Positions 8,098 to 16,558 of a stretch of 64,000 bases of DNA are shown here, piece after piece. The stretch lies in assembly GCA_023398375.1 (NCBI GenBank), contig JAEWSH010000128.1:61615-125614 (forward strand), written 5' to 3'. The notes under the pieces are model-generated. The model saw only the letters and a program-made list of their open reading frames with translations. It did no database searches and was not told the DNA's origin. This stretch comes from Bacillota bacterium (GTDB taxonomy: Bacteria; Bacillota; Clostridia; Lachnospirales; Lachnospiraceae). Position numbers and translations under genes: made by a program. Each line of letters opens with the position of its first letter. Within the stretch, counting starts at the first letter, position 1.

Positions 8098-9594
8098 TTG
8101 AAAAAACGTTTAATTTGGAAATTGAAAAAATTGTCGCTCCGGAAAAAGATGAGTCTGTTTACCTGGGTAAGTATCATACCTTTGGCGGTATTATTAATTT
8201 ATTCTTTGGTCACAATGTCCGGATATTATAAAAAATATGATCAGATTGTCAGAAACATTACCGCCGCCAATGCCTATAACCTATCCTTTAAGGATAATCT
8301 GGATGATACCATGTATAAAATTGTAATCGGAAGTGAGAATTGGTCTCATTCAGAAGAAAAATTAAAAGATGAAAATCCATATGCACAGATTCAGGAAGTA
8401 AAGGACGAATTCAATTCTCTTTATAATATTACTACGACAGCAAGTAACAAGAAGAGAATCAAAACAATCATTAAAACCCTCGGTACTCTTGAAGACAGGG
8501 TGGATGATATCATTGCAAATGTAGAAGAGACAGGTCATTATGATGAGAATATGGTAATGCTTGATATGAATATTCGTATTTTAACTGAGCTGATACAAGA
8601 AAAAATACAGGAATACATCTACTATGAAGCTTCAAGTTTAGAGATGATGCGTCAGAATATTTCAAGGGAAGCAAGTTTTACATTGCAGATTACGTCACTT
8701 GTATTTTTAGTCATATTAATTTGCAGCTGGGGATTATCCAAAATTCTTGGGAGGGAAATCACAAGACCGATCGATGCTCTCTGCAGATCAACGGCACGTG
8801 TGGCAAAGGGTGATTTTGATGTGCGTGTATCAGTTGATTCAGGGGACGAGCTGGATTTATTAGCAGAAAGCTTTAACAGTATGGTCGACGAAATATCAAG
8901 TTTGGTCGATGATATAAAGATGGAACAGAAGAATCTTAGAGCAACAGAATTGAGACTGCTTCAGGCACAAATAAATCCCCATTTTCTTTATAATACATTA
9001 GATACGATTATCTGGCTTGCAGAAGACAATCAAAAAGATCAGGTTACAGCTATGGTATCATCCCTGTCCGATTTCTTTCGAACAACATTGAGTAAGGGAA
9101 AAGACTTTATTACAATTGCGGAGGAGGAGTCTCATATTAAAAGTTATTTGGAGATTCAACAATTTCGTTATCGTGATATTTTATCTTATGAAATAGATAT
9201 TCCGGAGGAAATTCATTCTTATCTGATATTAAAACTAACACTGCAGCCGATCGTCGAGAATGCATTATATCATGGTCTTAAGAATAAGAGAGGGCTTGGA
9301 AAGATAAGTGTTACGGGAATTAAGAAAAAAAATCAGATAGATCTAATAGTTAGTGACAATGGAATCGGTATGGACGAAGAAAAGCTTGCAAGGCTGAACA
9401 GAATTATCAGAGGTGAAGAGCCGGATGATTCTCAACATGGATTTGGAATGGCAAATGTGCAACAACGGATTGAGCTGAATTTTGGTATGAAATATGGTAT
9501 GTATATTGAAAGTACTTATGGGATAGGTACCAAAGTCATTGTGACAATACCAGTCATTACGCAAAGTGATGAAAAAAACGTAACCATTTCGTAA
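8098..9594 (+). CDS. Sensor histidine kinase, YesM type
   Basis: A 498-residue membrane kinase. A hydrophobic span near residues 20-42 and another near 200-218 flank an extracytoplasmic sensing region. A HAMP domain follows (ITRPIDALCRSTARVAKGDF), then the His_kinase motif with the phosphorylated His in NPHFLYNTLD, then an ATPase domain with IVENALYHG and DNGIGM. The start is a TTG one base after the response regulator stop, with GAGAGG upstream. The kinase would phosphorylate the partner regulator at 6474. The signal is unknown but is probably a carbohydrate, given the ABC transporter next door. Confidence 0.92.
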   Translation: MKKRLIWKLKKLSLRKKMSLFTWVSIIPLAVLLIYSLVTMSGYYKKYDQIVRNITAANAYNLSFKDNLDDTMYKIVIGSENWSHSEEKLKDENPYAQIQEVKDEFNSLYNITTTASNKKRIKTIIKTLGTLEDRVDDIIANVEETGHYDENMVMLDMNIRILTELIQEKIQEYIYYEASSLEMMRQNISREASFTLQITSLVFLVILICSWGLSKILGREITRPIDALCRSTARVAKGDFDVRVSVDSGDELDLLAESFNSMVDEISSLVDDIKMEQKNLRATELRLLQAQINPHFLYNTLDTIIWLAEDNQKDQVTAMVSSLSDFFRTTLSKGKDFITIAEEESHIKSYLEIQQFRYRDILSYEIDIPEEIHSYLILKLTLQPIVENALYHGLKNKRGLGKISVTGIKKKNQIDLIVSDNGIGMDEEKLARLNRIIRGEEPDDSQHGFGMANVQQRIELNFGMKYGMYIESTYGIGTKVIVTIPVITQSDEKNVTIS

Positions 9595-9775
9595 AAAATC
9601 ATAATTTGTTCATAGTTTGTTAAAAAACTAGAAAAAAATCACCACATAACACAAAAAAAATCGGTATCTTTATAACTCCCTTTTTAATATAATATGAATG
9701 TGTTCAAGGCAGTTGATGTAATATTGCTGCTCGATACAAAAATACAACATATTATTTTAAGGAGGGTTTTTTCTT

Positions 9776-10900
9776 ATGAAGAGAAAGTTATTGGGAACGT
9801 TGTTATGTGTAGCTATGGTATCTTCCATGTTAGTAGGATGTGGCAGCAAGGCAACGACAGAAACAGCGGCAACAGAAGCAGCAGCAACTGAGTCAGCTGC
9901 AACAGAAGAAGCGGCAGGAACTACGGAAGAGGTGACAACGGAGAGCGGAGATACAATTACGGTAGGATTTTCACAAGTTGGTGCAGAGTCTGATTGGCGT
10001 ACTGCAAACTCAGAATCAATGAAATCTACTTTCAGTGAAGAAAACGGATATGAACTTACTTTTGATGATGCACAACAAAAACAGGAAAATCAGATTACAG
10101 CAATTCGTAACTTCATCCAGCAAGAAGTTGATTATATCGTTTTAGCGCCTGTAACGGAAACAGGTTGGGATACCGTACTTCAAGAAGCTAAAGATGCAGG
10201 AATCCCGGTTATTATCGTTGACCGTATGGTCGATGTATCAGATGACAGTCTATATACAGCATGGGTTGGTTCAGACTTTAAAGCAGAAGGTGTAAAAGCT
10301 TGTGCAACATTAAAAGCGTACTTAGAAGCAGCCGGACGCGGCAGTGACCAAATCAATATCGTTGATATCCAAGGTACAATCGGTGCATCTGCACAAATCG
10401 GACGTACAGCAGGTCTGGAAGAAGCAGTAGCAGCTAACAGCAACTGGAAGTTACTTGCAAAAGAAACTGGTGAATTTACACAGGCTAAGGGTCAGGAAGT
10501 CATGGAGTCTTTATTAAAACAATATGGTGATGATATTGATGTTGTTTACTGTGAAAATGATAACGAAGCCTTCGGTGCAATCGATGCTATCAAGAATGCA
10601 GGTAAAACAGTTGGTCCGGACGGAGATATCCTTGTTATGTCATTTGATGCAACAAATGCAGGCCTTACCGCTATGTTAGACAGCTCAATCACAATCAATA
10701 CAGAATGTAACCCATTACATGGTCCGCGTGTTTCTGAAATTATACAGGCACTTGTAAAAGGAGAGTCAGTTGATAAGATGAAATATGTTGATGAAGAAAT
10801 CTTCGCAGCAGACGATTCCGTTAAATCAGTTACAATTGATGGAACAGAATACCCTGTTACAGCAGTTACACAAGCTGTTATTGATGCACGTGCATACTAA
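9776..10900 (+). CDS. Sugar ABC transporter substrate-binding lipoprotein (YtfQ-like)
   Basis: A 374-residue extracytoplasmic sugar-binding protein. A lipoprotein signal with lipobox LVGC puts the lipidated cysteine at residue 22. It is followed by a low-complexity Thr/Ala/Glu spacer to about residue 58. The mature part strongly resembles E. coli YtfQ, the galactofuranose-binding protein: VGFSQVGAESDWR, DAQQKQENQI, APVTETGWD, IQGTIGASAQIGR and KGQEVMES. An AAGGAGGG site precedes the ATG. ATP-binding and two permease genes follow in the order of ytfQRT-yjfF. A sugar in furanose form is a reasonable substrate guess, but specificity is not proven. Confidence 0.92.
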   Translation: MKRKLLGTLLCVAMVSSMLVGCGSKATTETAATEAAATESAATEEAAGTTEEVTTESGDTITVGFSQVGAESDWRTANSESMKSTFSEENGYELTFDDAQQKQENQITAIRNFIQQEVDYIVLAPVTETGWDTVLQEAKDAGIPVIIVDRMVDVSDDSLYTAWVGSDFKAEGVKACATLKAYLEAAGRGSDQINIVDIQGTIGASAQIGRTAGLEEAVAANSNWKLLAKETGEFTQAKGQEVMESLLKQYGDDIDVVYCENDNEAFGAIDAIKNAGKTVGPDGDILVMSFDATNAGLTAMLDSSITINTECNPLHGPRVSEIIQALVKGESVDKMKYVDEEIFAADDSVKSVTIDGTEYPVTAVTQAVIDARAY

Positions 10901-10936
10901 AATCAATCGTAATTTTTAATGATTTAAAGATTTACA

Positions 10937-10980
10937 TGGCGTGATATGGAAAATTCAAATGGATGCTCTGTATCACGCCA
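10937..10980 (+). other. Intergenic hairpin between binding-protein and ATPase genes
   Basis: A perfect 10-base-pair stem (TGGCGTGATA with TATCACGCCA) closes a 24-base loop 36 bases after the binding-protein stop. No strong U-run follows. Such hairpins commonly stabilise the 3' end of an abundant binding-protein mRNA while letting some transcription continue into the permease genes. That role is inferred. Confidence 0.55.
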
Positions 10981-11139
10981 AACTTTTGCGCTATCAGTTG
11001 TAAAACAGTCATAACAATATAACTAATTTAAAATATAATAGGAACCTTCAAAAATAATAAGTAAGAAAACGAAATCATAGGTAATCCTGAAATGATTTAA
11101 TATAAATATAGTAAATAAAGAAAGCAGGTGAATGTAAGA

Positions 11140-12663
11140 ATGGATCAGAGTTTTGTATTATCAATGACTAGCATTAGCAAAACATTTCCTGGAGTAAAGG
11201 CATTATCAAACGTAGATTTCCATCTGAAAAAAGGTGAAATTCATGCATTGATGGGAGAAAATGGAGCAGGAAAATCAACCCTGATTAAAGTACTTACAGG
11301 TGTATATGAATTAGAAAGCGGTGAGATCTTAATGGATGGTTCTGAGAGACCGATCGTTAATCATTCTCCGCAGGAAGCACAGGAAAATGGAATCAGTACA
11401 GTGTATCAGGAAGTCAACTTATGTCCGAACCTTTCTGTTGCGGAAAATCTTTTTATCGGTAGAGAACCACGAAAATATGGATTTATCGATTGGAAGACAA
11501 TGAATAAGGAATCTGAAGAACTCTTAAAAAAACTGGATATTGAAGTATCTCCAACCCGAATGCTGGATGAGTGTTCCATCGCGATCCAACAAATGATTGC
11601 GATAGCACGGGCAGTTGATATGAAATGTAAAGTTTTGATTTTGGATGAACCAACATCATCATTGGATGACGAAGAAGTATCTAAATTATTTGTTCTGATG
11701 AGACATTTGAAAAGTGAGGGAGTAGGTATTATTTTTGTTACCCATTTCCTGGAACAGGTATATGAAGTATGTGACAGGATTACTGTTTTACGAAATGGTG
11801 AGTATGTTGGTGAGTATGATACGCAGAGCCTTCCAAGAGTCATGCTGGTAGCTAAGATGATGGGAAAAGACTTTGATGACCTTGCTGATATCAAAGGAGA
11901 ACATAAATCTTCCGGGAAAGAAAAAACTCCGGTTATTGAAGCAGAAGGTCTTGGACGTGCGGGAACGATCAAACCATTTAATCTGACGATAAGTAAAGGA
12001 GAAGTAGTAGGACTTACAGGCTTGCTTGGGTCAGGCCGCTCTGAGCTGGTTCGCGCAATCTATGGGGCAGATAAGGCGGACAGCGGCAAGCTGAAAGTGA
12101 ACGGTAAAGAGGTGAAAATCAACACACCTCTGGATGCAATGAAGTTAGGAATGGCATATCTGCCGGAAGACCGTAAACGGGATGGTATCATTCCGGACCT
12201 GTCTGTTCGGGAAAATATTATTATTGCATTGCAGGCAAAGCGCGGTATGTTTAAACTGATGAGCCGTAAAGAAATGGAAGAGGCAGCGGATAAGTATATT
12301 GATTTGCTTCAAATTAAAACTGCAAGCAGAGAGACACCAATTAAAAGCCTGTCAGGCGGTAACCAGCAGAAAGTAATTATCGGTAGATGGCTGCTTACGA
12401 ATCCTGAATATCTCATTTTGGATGAACCAACGCGTGGTATTGACATTGGTACAAAAACAGAAATTCAAAAATTAGTTTTAAATTTAGCAGATGAAGGAAA
12501 AGCGGTAACATTTATCTCATCAGAAGTAGAAGAGATGATACGTACATGTTCCAGAATGGCTGTTTTGAGAGACGGAAAAATGGTTGGAGAATTAAGTGAT
12601 GAAGAATTAACACAATCAACCATTATGAGTACAATTGCTGGAGGTGAAAAGACAGATGAATGA
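11140..12663 (+). CDS. Sugar ABC transporter ATP-binding protein (YtfR-like, two ATPase domains)
   Basis: A 507-residue carbohydrate importer ATPase (CUT2 type) with two nucleotide-binding domains. The first has Walker A GENGAGKSTL near residue 41 and Walker B LILDEPTSSL. The second has the altered Walker A GLLGSGRSEL, signature LSGGNQQKV and Walker B LILDEPTRGID. Degeneration of one Walker A is normal in CUT2 proteins. The ATG at 11140 lies nine bases after AGGTG; a GTG at 11128 is possible but would overlap that site. The stop overlaps the first permease start by eight bases. It energises uptake through the two permeases downstream. Confidence 0.93.
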   Translation: MDQSFVLSMTSISKTFPGVKALSNVDFHLKKGEIHALMGENGAGKSTLIKVLTGVYELESGEILMDGSERPIVNHSPQEAQENGISTVYQEVNLCPNLSVAENLFIGREPRKYGFIDWKTMNKESEELLKKLDIEVSPTRMLDECSIAIQQMIAIARAVDMKCKVLILDEPTSSLDDEEVSKLFVLMRHLKSEGVGIIFVTHFLEQVYEVCDRITVLRNGEYVGEYDTQSLPRVMLVAKMMGKDFDDLADIKGEHKSSGKEKTPVIEAEGLGRAGTIKPFNLTISKGEVVGLTGLLGSGRSELVRAIYGADKADSGKLKVNGKEVKINTPLDAMKLGMAYLPEDRKRDGIIPDLSVRENIIIALQAKRGMFKLMSRKEMEEAADKYIDLLQIKTASRETPIKSLSGGNQQKVIIGRWLLTNPEYLILDEPTRGIDIGTKTEIQKLVLNLADEGKAVTFISSEVEEMIRTCSRMAVLRDGKMVGELSDEELTQSTIMSTIAGGEKTDE

Positions 12664-13729
12664 TAGATCAAGGAAGTCAGTTTGGAAGAAAGTTACGATG
12701 CATCATATGTTCATGCCAATCATATGTCTTATGATTGTACTTTTGGTAAATGTAATAGAGACACCGAGTTTCTTTAAGATTTCATTGAATAATGGAGTTT
12801 TTTATGGGTACATCATAGACATTATAAATAGGGCTTCGGAACTTGTAATACTGGCAATTGGAATGACACTTGTAACAGCAGCATCTGGAGGACAGGATAT
12901 TAGTGTTGGAGCTGTAATGGCAGTAGCGGCGGCTGTATGCTGTCAGATATTGTCGGGCGGTGAAGTAACAACGAACGCGTTCCAGAATCCTCTTTTTTTA
13001 GCCATTCTTTGTGCCTTGGCTGCCTCGGTGATCTGTGGTGCATTCAATGGCATCTTAGTATCAAAATTTAATATTCAGCCAATGGTGGCAACGTTGATCT
13101 TATATACAGCGGGACGCGGTATTGCTCAGCTTATTACAAAAGGTCAGATTACATATGTGCGTGTAGATGCATATAAAATTATGGGTGGTTATATTGGAAA
13201 ATGTCCCATTCCAACACCTGTATTTTTTGCAATAGGTTCTGTTATTATCGTGTCACTTGTTCTAAAGAAAACAGCGCTCGGACTCTATATTGAAAGTGTT
13301 GGTGTAAATGGCTCAGCCTCCAGACTTGTCGGTCTTAATTCTACAATGATCAAGTTCTTGACCTATGGAATTTGTGGTTTTTTGGCCGGAATTGCCGGAA
13401 TTGTAGCTTCCAGCAGAATCTATTCAGCCGATGCCAATAATATTGGACTTAATTTGGAAATGGATGCAATCCTTGCAGTTGCTCTTGGTGGTAATGCATT
13501 AGGAGGCGGAAGATTCAGCCTGATGGGATCTATTATCGGTGCTTATACGATTCAGGCGTTGACTACAACGCTGTATGCGATGAATGTTTCAGCAGATCAG
13601 CTGCCGGTATATAAAGCAATTGTTGTAGTAATTATTGTTGTTTTACAGAGCCCGGTCTTTAATAAAACGATTAAAGGACTAAAGGCAAAAAAAGCTTCCG
13701 GGGATAAAATAATGGAAGGTGGTTGTTAA
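12656..13729 (+). CDS. Sugar ABC transporter permease (YtfT-like)
   Basis: A 357-residue CUT2 permease with about eight to ten hydrophobic spans. Family marks are TAASGGQDISVGAVMAV near residue 75, the NIQPMVATLILYTAGRG segment and ALGGNALGGGRFS near the C-terminus. The start at 12656 is nine bases after GGAGGTG and overlaps the ATPase gene; a longer frame from 12635 lacks such a site. Together with the following permease it forms the membrane channel of the YtfQRT-YjfF-like importer. Confidence 0.92.
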   Translation: MNDRSRKSVWKKVTMHHMFMPIICLMIVLLVNVIETPSFFKISLNNGVFYGYIIDIINRASELVILAIGMTLVTAASGGQDISVGAVMAVAAAVCCQILSGGEVTTNAFQNPLFLAILCALAASVICGAFNGILVSKFNIQPMVATLILYTAGRGIAQLITKGQITYVRVDAYKIMGGYIGKCPIPTPVFFAIGSVIIVSLVLKKTALGLYIESVGVNGSASRLVGLNSTMIKFLTYGICGFLAGIAGIVASSRIYSADANNIGLNLEMDAILAVALGGNALGGGRFSLMGSIIGAYTIQALTTTLYAMNVSADQLPVYKAIVVVIIVVLQSPVFNKTIKGLKAKKASGDKIMEGGC

Positions 13730-13730
13730 C

Positions 13731-14753
13731 ATGGAAAAGACTAATAAAAGAGTAAGAATCAGCAGTAGCACCTTCTTATTAATGATTACCATAGGATTAT
13801 TTGCTGCTATGTATATTGCAGGTATGATTGTATTTGCGGGTAAGGGGTTTGCAAAACCACAAATGTTTCTCAATCTTTTCATTTCAAACGCTGGTCTTTT
13901 GGTAATTGGGTGTGGATTAACCTTGGTCATGATAGCAGGTGGAATTGATATTTCTGTTGGATCTGTAACAGCTTTAGTATGTATGTTATCTGCATTTGCA
14001 ATGGAGAATAAAGGAATGAGTGCATATTCAGCACTTATTATATCATTAGGAATTGGTATTCTATTCGGTATCGTTCAGGGATACTTAATCTCTTATTTAG
14101 AAATTCAGCCGTTTATAATTACTTTAGCCGGTATGTTTTTTGGGCGTGGCATGACAGCCATTGTTAGTACGGATATGATCTCAATTAAAAATGCACTATT
14201 TCTAAAATGGGCCAATTATAAGATTTACATGCCTTTCGGTTATACCAACAAGAAAGGGGTATATCAGGCGGCATATATTTATCCGACCGTAATTATTGCT
14301 TTGATCGTAGTGGTAGTAATAGCTGTTATGTTGAAATATTCCAAGTTTGGACGTAAATTGTATGCAATCGGTGGAAACCAACAAAGTGCATTAATGATGG
14401 GACTGAATGTAAGGAAGACTAAAATGCAGGCATATGTATTAGATGGATTTCTGGCTGGACTTGGTGGATTTTTATTCTGTCTGAATAGCTGTGCAGGGTT
14501 CGTAGAACAGGCAAAAGGTATGGAAATGGATGCGATTTCAGCAGCAGTTATTGGCGGGACTTTATTAAGCGGCGGCGTCGGTACTGTTGTCGGCACATTA
14601 TTTGGAGTTCTGATTAAAGGAACAATCTCAAGCCTTATCACAACACAAGGTACCTTGTCAAGCTGGTGGGTGCGCATTACATTATCTGCATTGTTGTGCT
14701 TCTTTATTGTTCTGCAATCTGTGATTGCAGGCATGAAGAAAAAATTGAATTAA
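13731..14753 (+). CDS. Sugar ABC transporter permease (YjfF-like)
   Basis: A 340-residue CUT2 permease, the second membrane subunit of the importer. The segments IAGGIDISVGSVTAL, LEIQPFIITLAGMFFGRG and AVIGGTLLSGGVGTV are the family marks, and the chain is mostly hydrophobic. ATG 13731 begins one base after the first permease stop and eight bases after GGAAGGTGG; an upstream in-frame GTG at 13719 is less likely. It ends the transporter operon; a series of hairpins follows. Confidence 0.92.
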   Translation: MEKTNKRVRISSSTFLLMITIGLFAAMYIAGMIVFAGKGFAKPQMFLNLFISNAGLLVIGCGLTLVMIAGGIDISVGSVTALVCMLSAFAMENKGMSAYSALIISLGIGILFGIVQGYLISYLEIQPFIITLAGMFFGRGMTAIVSTDMISIKNALFLKWANYKIYMPFGYTNKKGVYQAAYIYPTVIIALIVVVVIAVMLKYSKFGRKLYAIGGNQQSALMMGLNVRKTKMQAYVLDGFLAGLGGFLFCLNSCAGFVEQAKGMEMDAISAAVIGGTLLSGGVGTVVGTLFGVLIKGTISSLITTQGTLSSWWVRITLSALLCFFIVLQSVIAGMKKKLN

Positions 14754-14870
14754 GTGTGAGAAGTAATTCTAAGATGTGAAAGAACCACCTCTAAGAATTA
14801 CTAGGTCTCACACTGGAAGAAGATGCGGGCATCTTCTTCTCACGGATTGTTTGTGCCGCCAGTGGCGGCA
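14753..14870. other. Three successive hairpins downstream of the transporter operon
   Basis: Three stems follow one another. The first is 14753-14814 (8 + 9 base pairs with an internal loop). The second is 14816-14839 (10 perfect pairs, four-base loop CGGG). The third is 14854-14870 (7 perfect pairs, loop AGT). None has a U-run directly after it, so they are not simple terminators. They could protect the 3' end of the long transporter mRNA or be remnants of palindromic repeat units. Confidence 0.6.
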
Positions 14871-14902
14871 TGTCTGGAAGTATGAAATAATAACAGATAT
14901 AT

Positions 14903-14942
14903 AAAAAACTGACTCGCTTCAGATTGGGCGAGTCAGTTTTTT
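14903..14942. terminator. Bidirectional terminator between permease and citrate synthase genes
   Basis: A 15-base-pair perfect stem (arms 14903-14917 and 14928-14942) has A-rich and U-rich ends, so it can terminate both the plus-strand transporter operon and the minus-strand citrate synthase gene. Confidence 0.9.
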
Positions 14943-14973
14943 ATATATCATCCGATAAGAACGAAAATACTTC

Positions 14974-16338
14974 TTATCGATCTTTGATATCAATATAGTT
15001 CTGTTCTGGGCAGATCGGTTTGTATGCAGGACGGATTATTTTGCCGTTATTGGCAAGTTCTTCGATTCTATGTGCTGACCAGCCTGAGATTCTGGCGATC
15101 GCGAAAATTGGTGTATATAATTCAACCGGCAGTCCTAGCATTTTATATACGAAGCCGGAATAGAAGTCCACATTGACACTAACACCTTTATAGATAGGTC
15201 TCTGATCAGAAATGACCTGTGGGGCCAGTCGGTCTACCAACGCGTAAAGATTGTATTCTTTGGTCAGCCCTTTTTCCTCGGATAAACGTTCCACATAAGA
15301 TTTAAACAATTTGGCACGTGGGTCGGATTTTGAATAAATAGCGTGCCCAACACCGTAAATAAGTCCTGATTTATCAAAAGCTTCTTTATTCAGCAATTTA
15401 CTTAAATAATTGCTCACTTCTTCTTCATCTTCCCAGTCTTTCAAATTAGACATCATATCATCAAACATCTGAACTACTTTGATATTGGCACCGCCATGTC
15501 GTGGACCCTTTAAGGATGCAAGGGCAGAGGCCATTGTAGAGTATGTATCTGTTAGGGATGAAGTTATCACACGTGTTGCAAAAGTTGAGTTATTACCACC
15601 GCCATGTTCCATATGCAGCACAAGTGCAACATCAAGGATTTTAGCTTCCAGAGGTGTATAAGAGCTATTGGGACGTAAAATATGCAGAATATTTTCGGCC
15701 GTGGAAAGCTCAGGTATAGGAGCATGAATAAACAGACTATTGCCATCGTGATAGTGACTGTAAGCCTGATACCCATAGATCGACAACAAAGGGAATAAAC
15801 TGATCAATTCCAAGCATTGACGCAATACGTTCGGAAGAGAAGTATCATCTGCTTTTTCATCATAGGAATAAAGCGTAAGCACGCTTCTTGCCAGAGTATT
15901 CATCATATCTTTGCTTGGTGCTTTCATAATGATGTCCCGGACAAAACTTGTGGGAAGTGTTCGATATCCGGCTACTAATTCTTTAAAATCCTTTAGTTCT
16001 TTTTCCGTCGGTAATTTACCAAAAAGAAGAAGATAAGTAACTTCTTCAAAACCAAAACGGTTATCTGCTGTAAATCCATTGACTAAATCTTCAACATTGT
16101 ATCCTCGATAAAATAAGCGTCCATGTGCAGGGACTGAAACACCGTCCACGATTTCGGTCGCACGAACGTCAGATATATTCGTTAAACCGGCCAAGACACC
16201 TTTACCATTTAAATCGCGCAATCCCCTTTTGACATCATACTTTGTAAATAGTTCAGTTTCGATGATCCCCGCATCGTGACTGAGCTGAGCTAAGTGGATA
16301 ATCTCGGGTGTAATTTCGAAATAATTTTTTTGTTCCAT
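14974..16338 (-). CDS. gltA: Citrate synthase, Si type
   Basis: A 454-residue citrate synthase that condenses oxaloacetate with acetyl-CoA. The family's active-site residues are visible: His in HMEHGGGNNSTF, His in GVGHAIYSKSDPRAK and Asp in NVDFYSGFVY. The chain is longer at the N-terminus than short Si enzymes, beginning with a helical EITPEIIHLAQ region. The start ATG has AAAGGTGG nine bases upstream; a longer frame to 16374 lacks one. Transcription is convergent with the sugar transporter, sharing a terminator. A second, unrelated Re-type citrate synthase candidate is encoded at 56116, which is unusual. Confidence 0.95.
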   Translation of the reverse strand: MEQKNYFEITPEIIHLAQLSHDAGIIETELFTKYDVKRGLRDLNGKGVLAGLTNISDVRATEIVDGVSVPAHGRLFYRGYNVEDLVNGFTADNRFGFEEVTYLLLFGKLPTEKELKDFKELVAGYRTLPTSFVRDIIMKAPSKDMMNTLARSVLTLYSYDEKADDTSLPNVLRQCLELISLFPLLSIYGYQAYSHYHDGNSLFIHAPIPELSTAENILHILRPNSSYTPLEAKILDVALVLHMEHGGGNNSTFATRVITSSLTDTYSTMASALASLKGPRHGGANIKVVQMFDDMMSNLKDWEDEEEVSNYLSKLLNKEAFDKSGLIYGVGHAIYSKSDPRAKLFKSYVERLSEEKGLTKEYNLYALVDRLAPQVISDQRPIYKGVSVNVDFYSGFVYKMLGLPVELYTPIFAIARISGWSAHRIEELANNGKIIRPAYKPICPEQNYIDIKDR

Positions 16339-16389
16339 GAAACTTACCACCTTTCTTTGATACGTTACAAACATAAAGAGACAATATAA

Positions 16390-16419
16390 ATCATATCATG
16401 ATTTTATCAGCGTACGCAA
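16390..16419 (-). promoter_or_regulatory. Candidate promoter of the citrate synthase gene
   Basis: On the minus strand TTGCGT and TATGAT are separated by 18 bases, about 50 bases upstream of the citrate synthase start. Only the -10 element is close to consensus. Confidence 0.4.
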
Positions 16420-16558
16420 GTAAATTAAGAAACATTTAAAATTATAAATCGCGTAATATGGATTTATTACAGGGAGTGTATTACAATAATAAATAGTTCT
16501 GATTTAGTATAAAAAGTAACATAAAAAGAATAATATTGAAGTAGAGGTAGAAGTTCAG

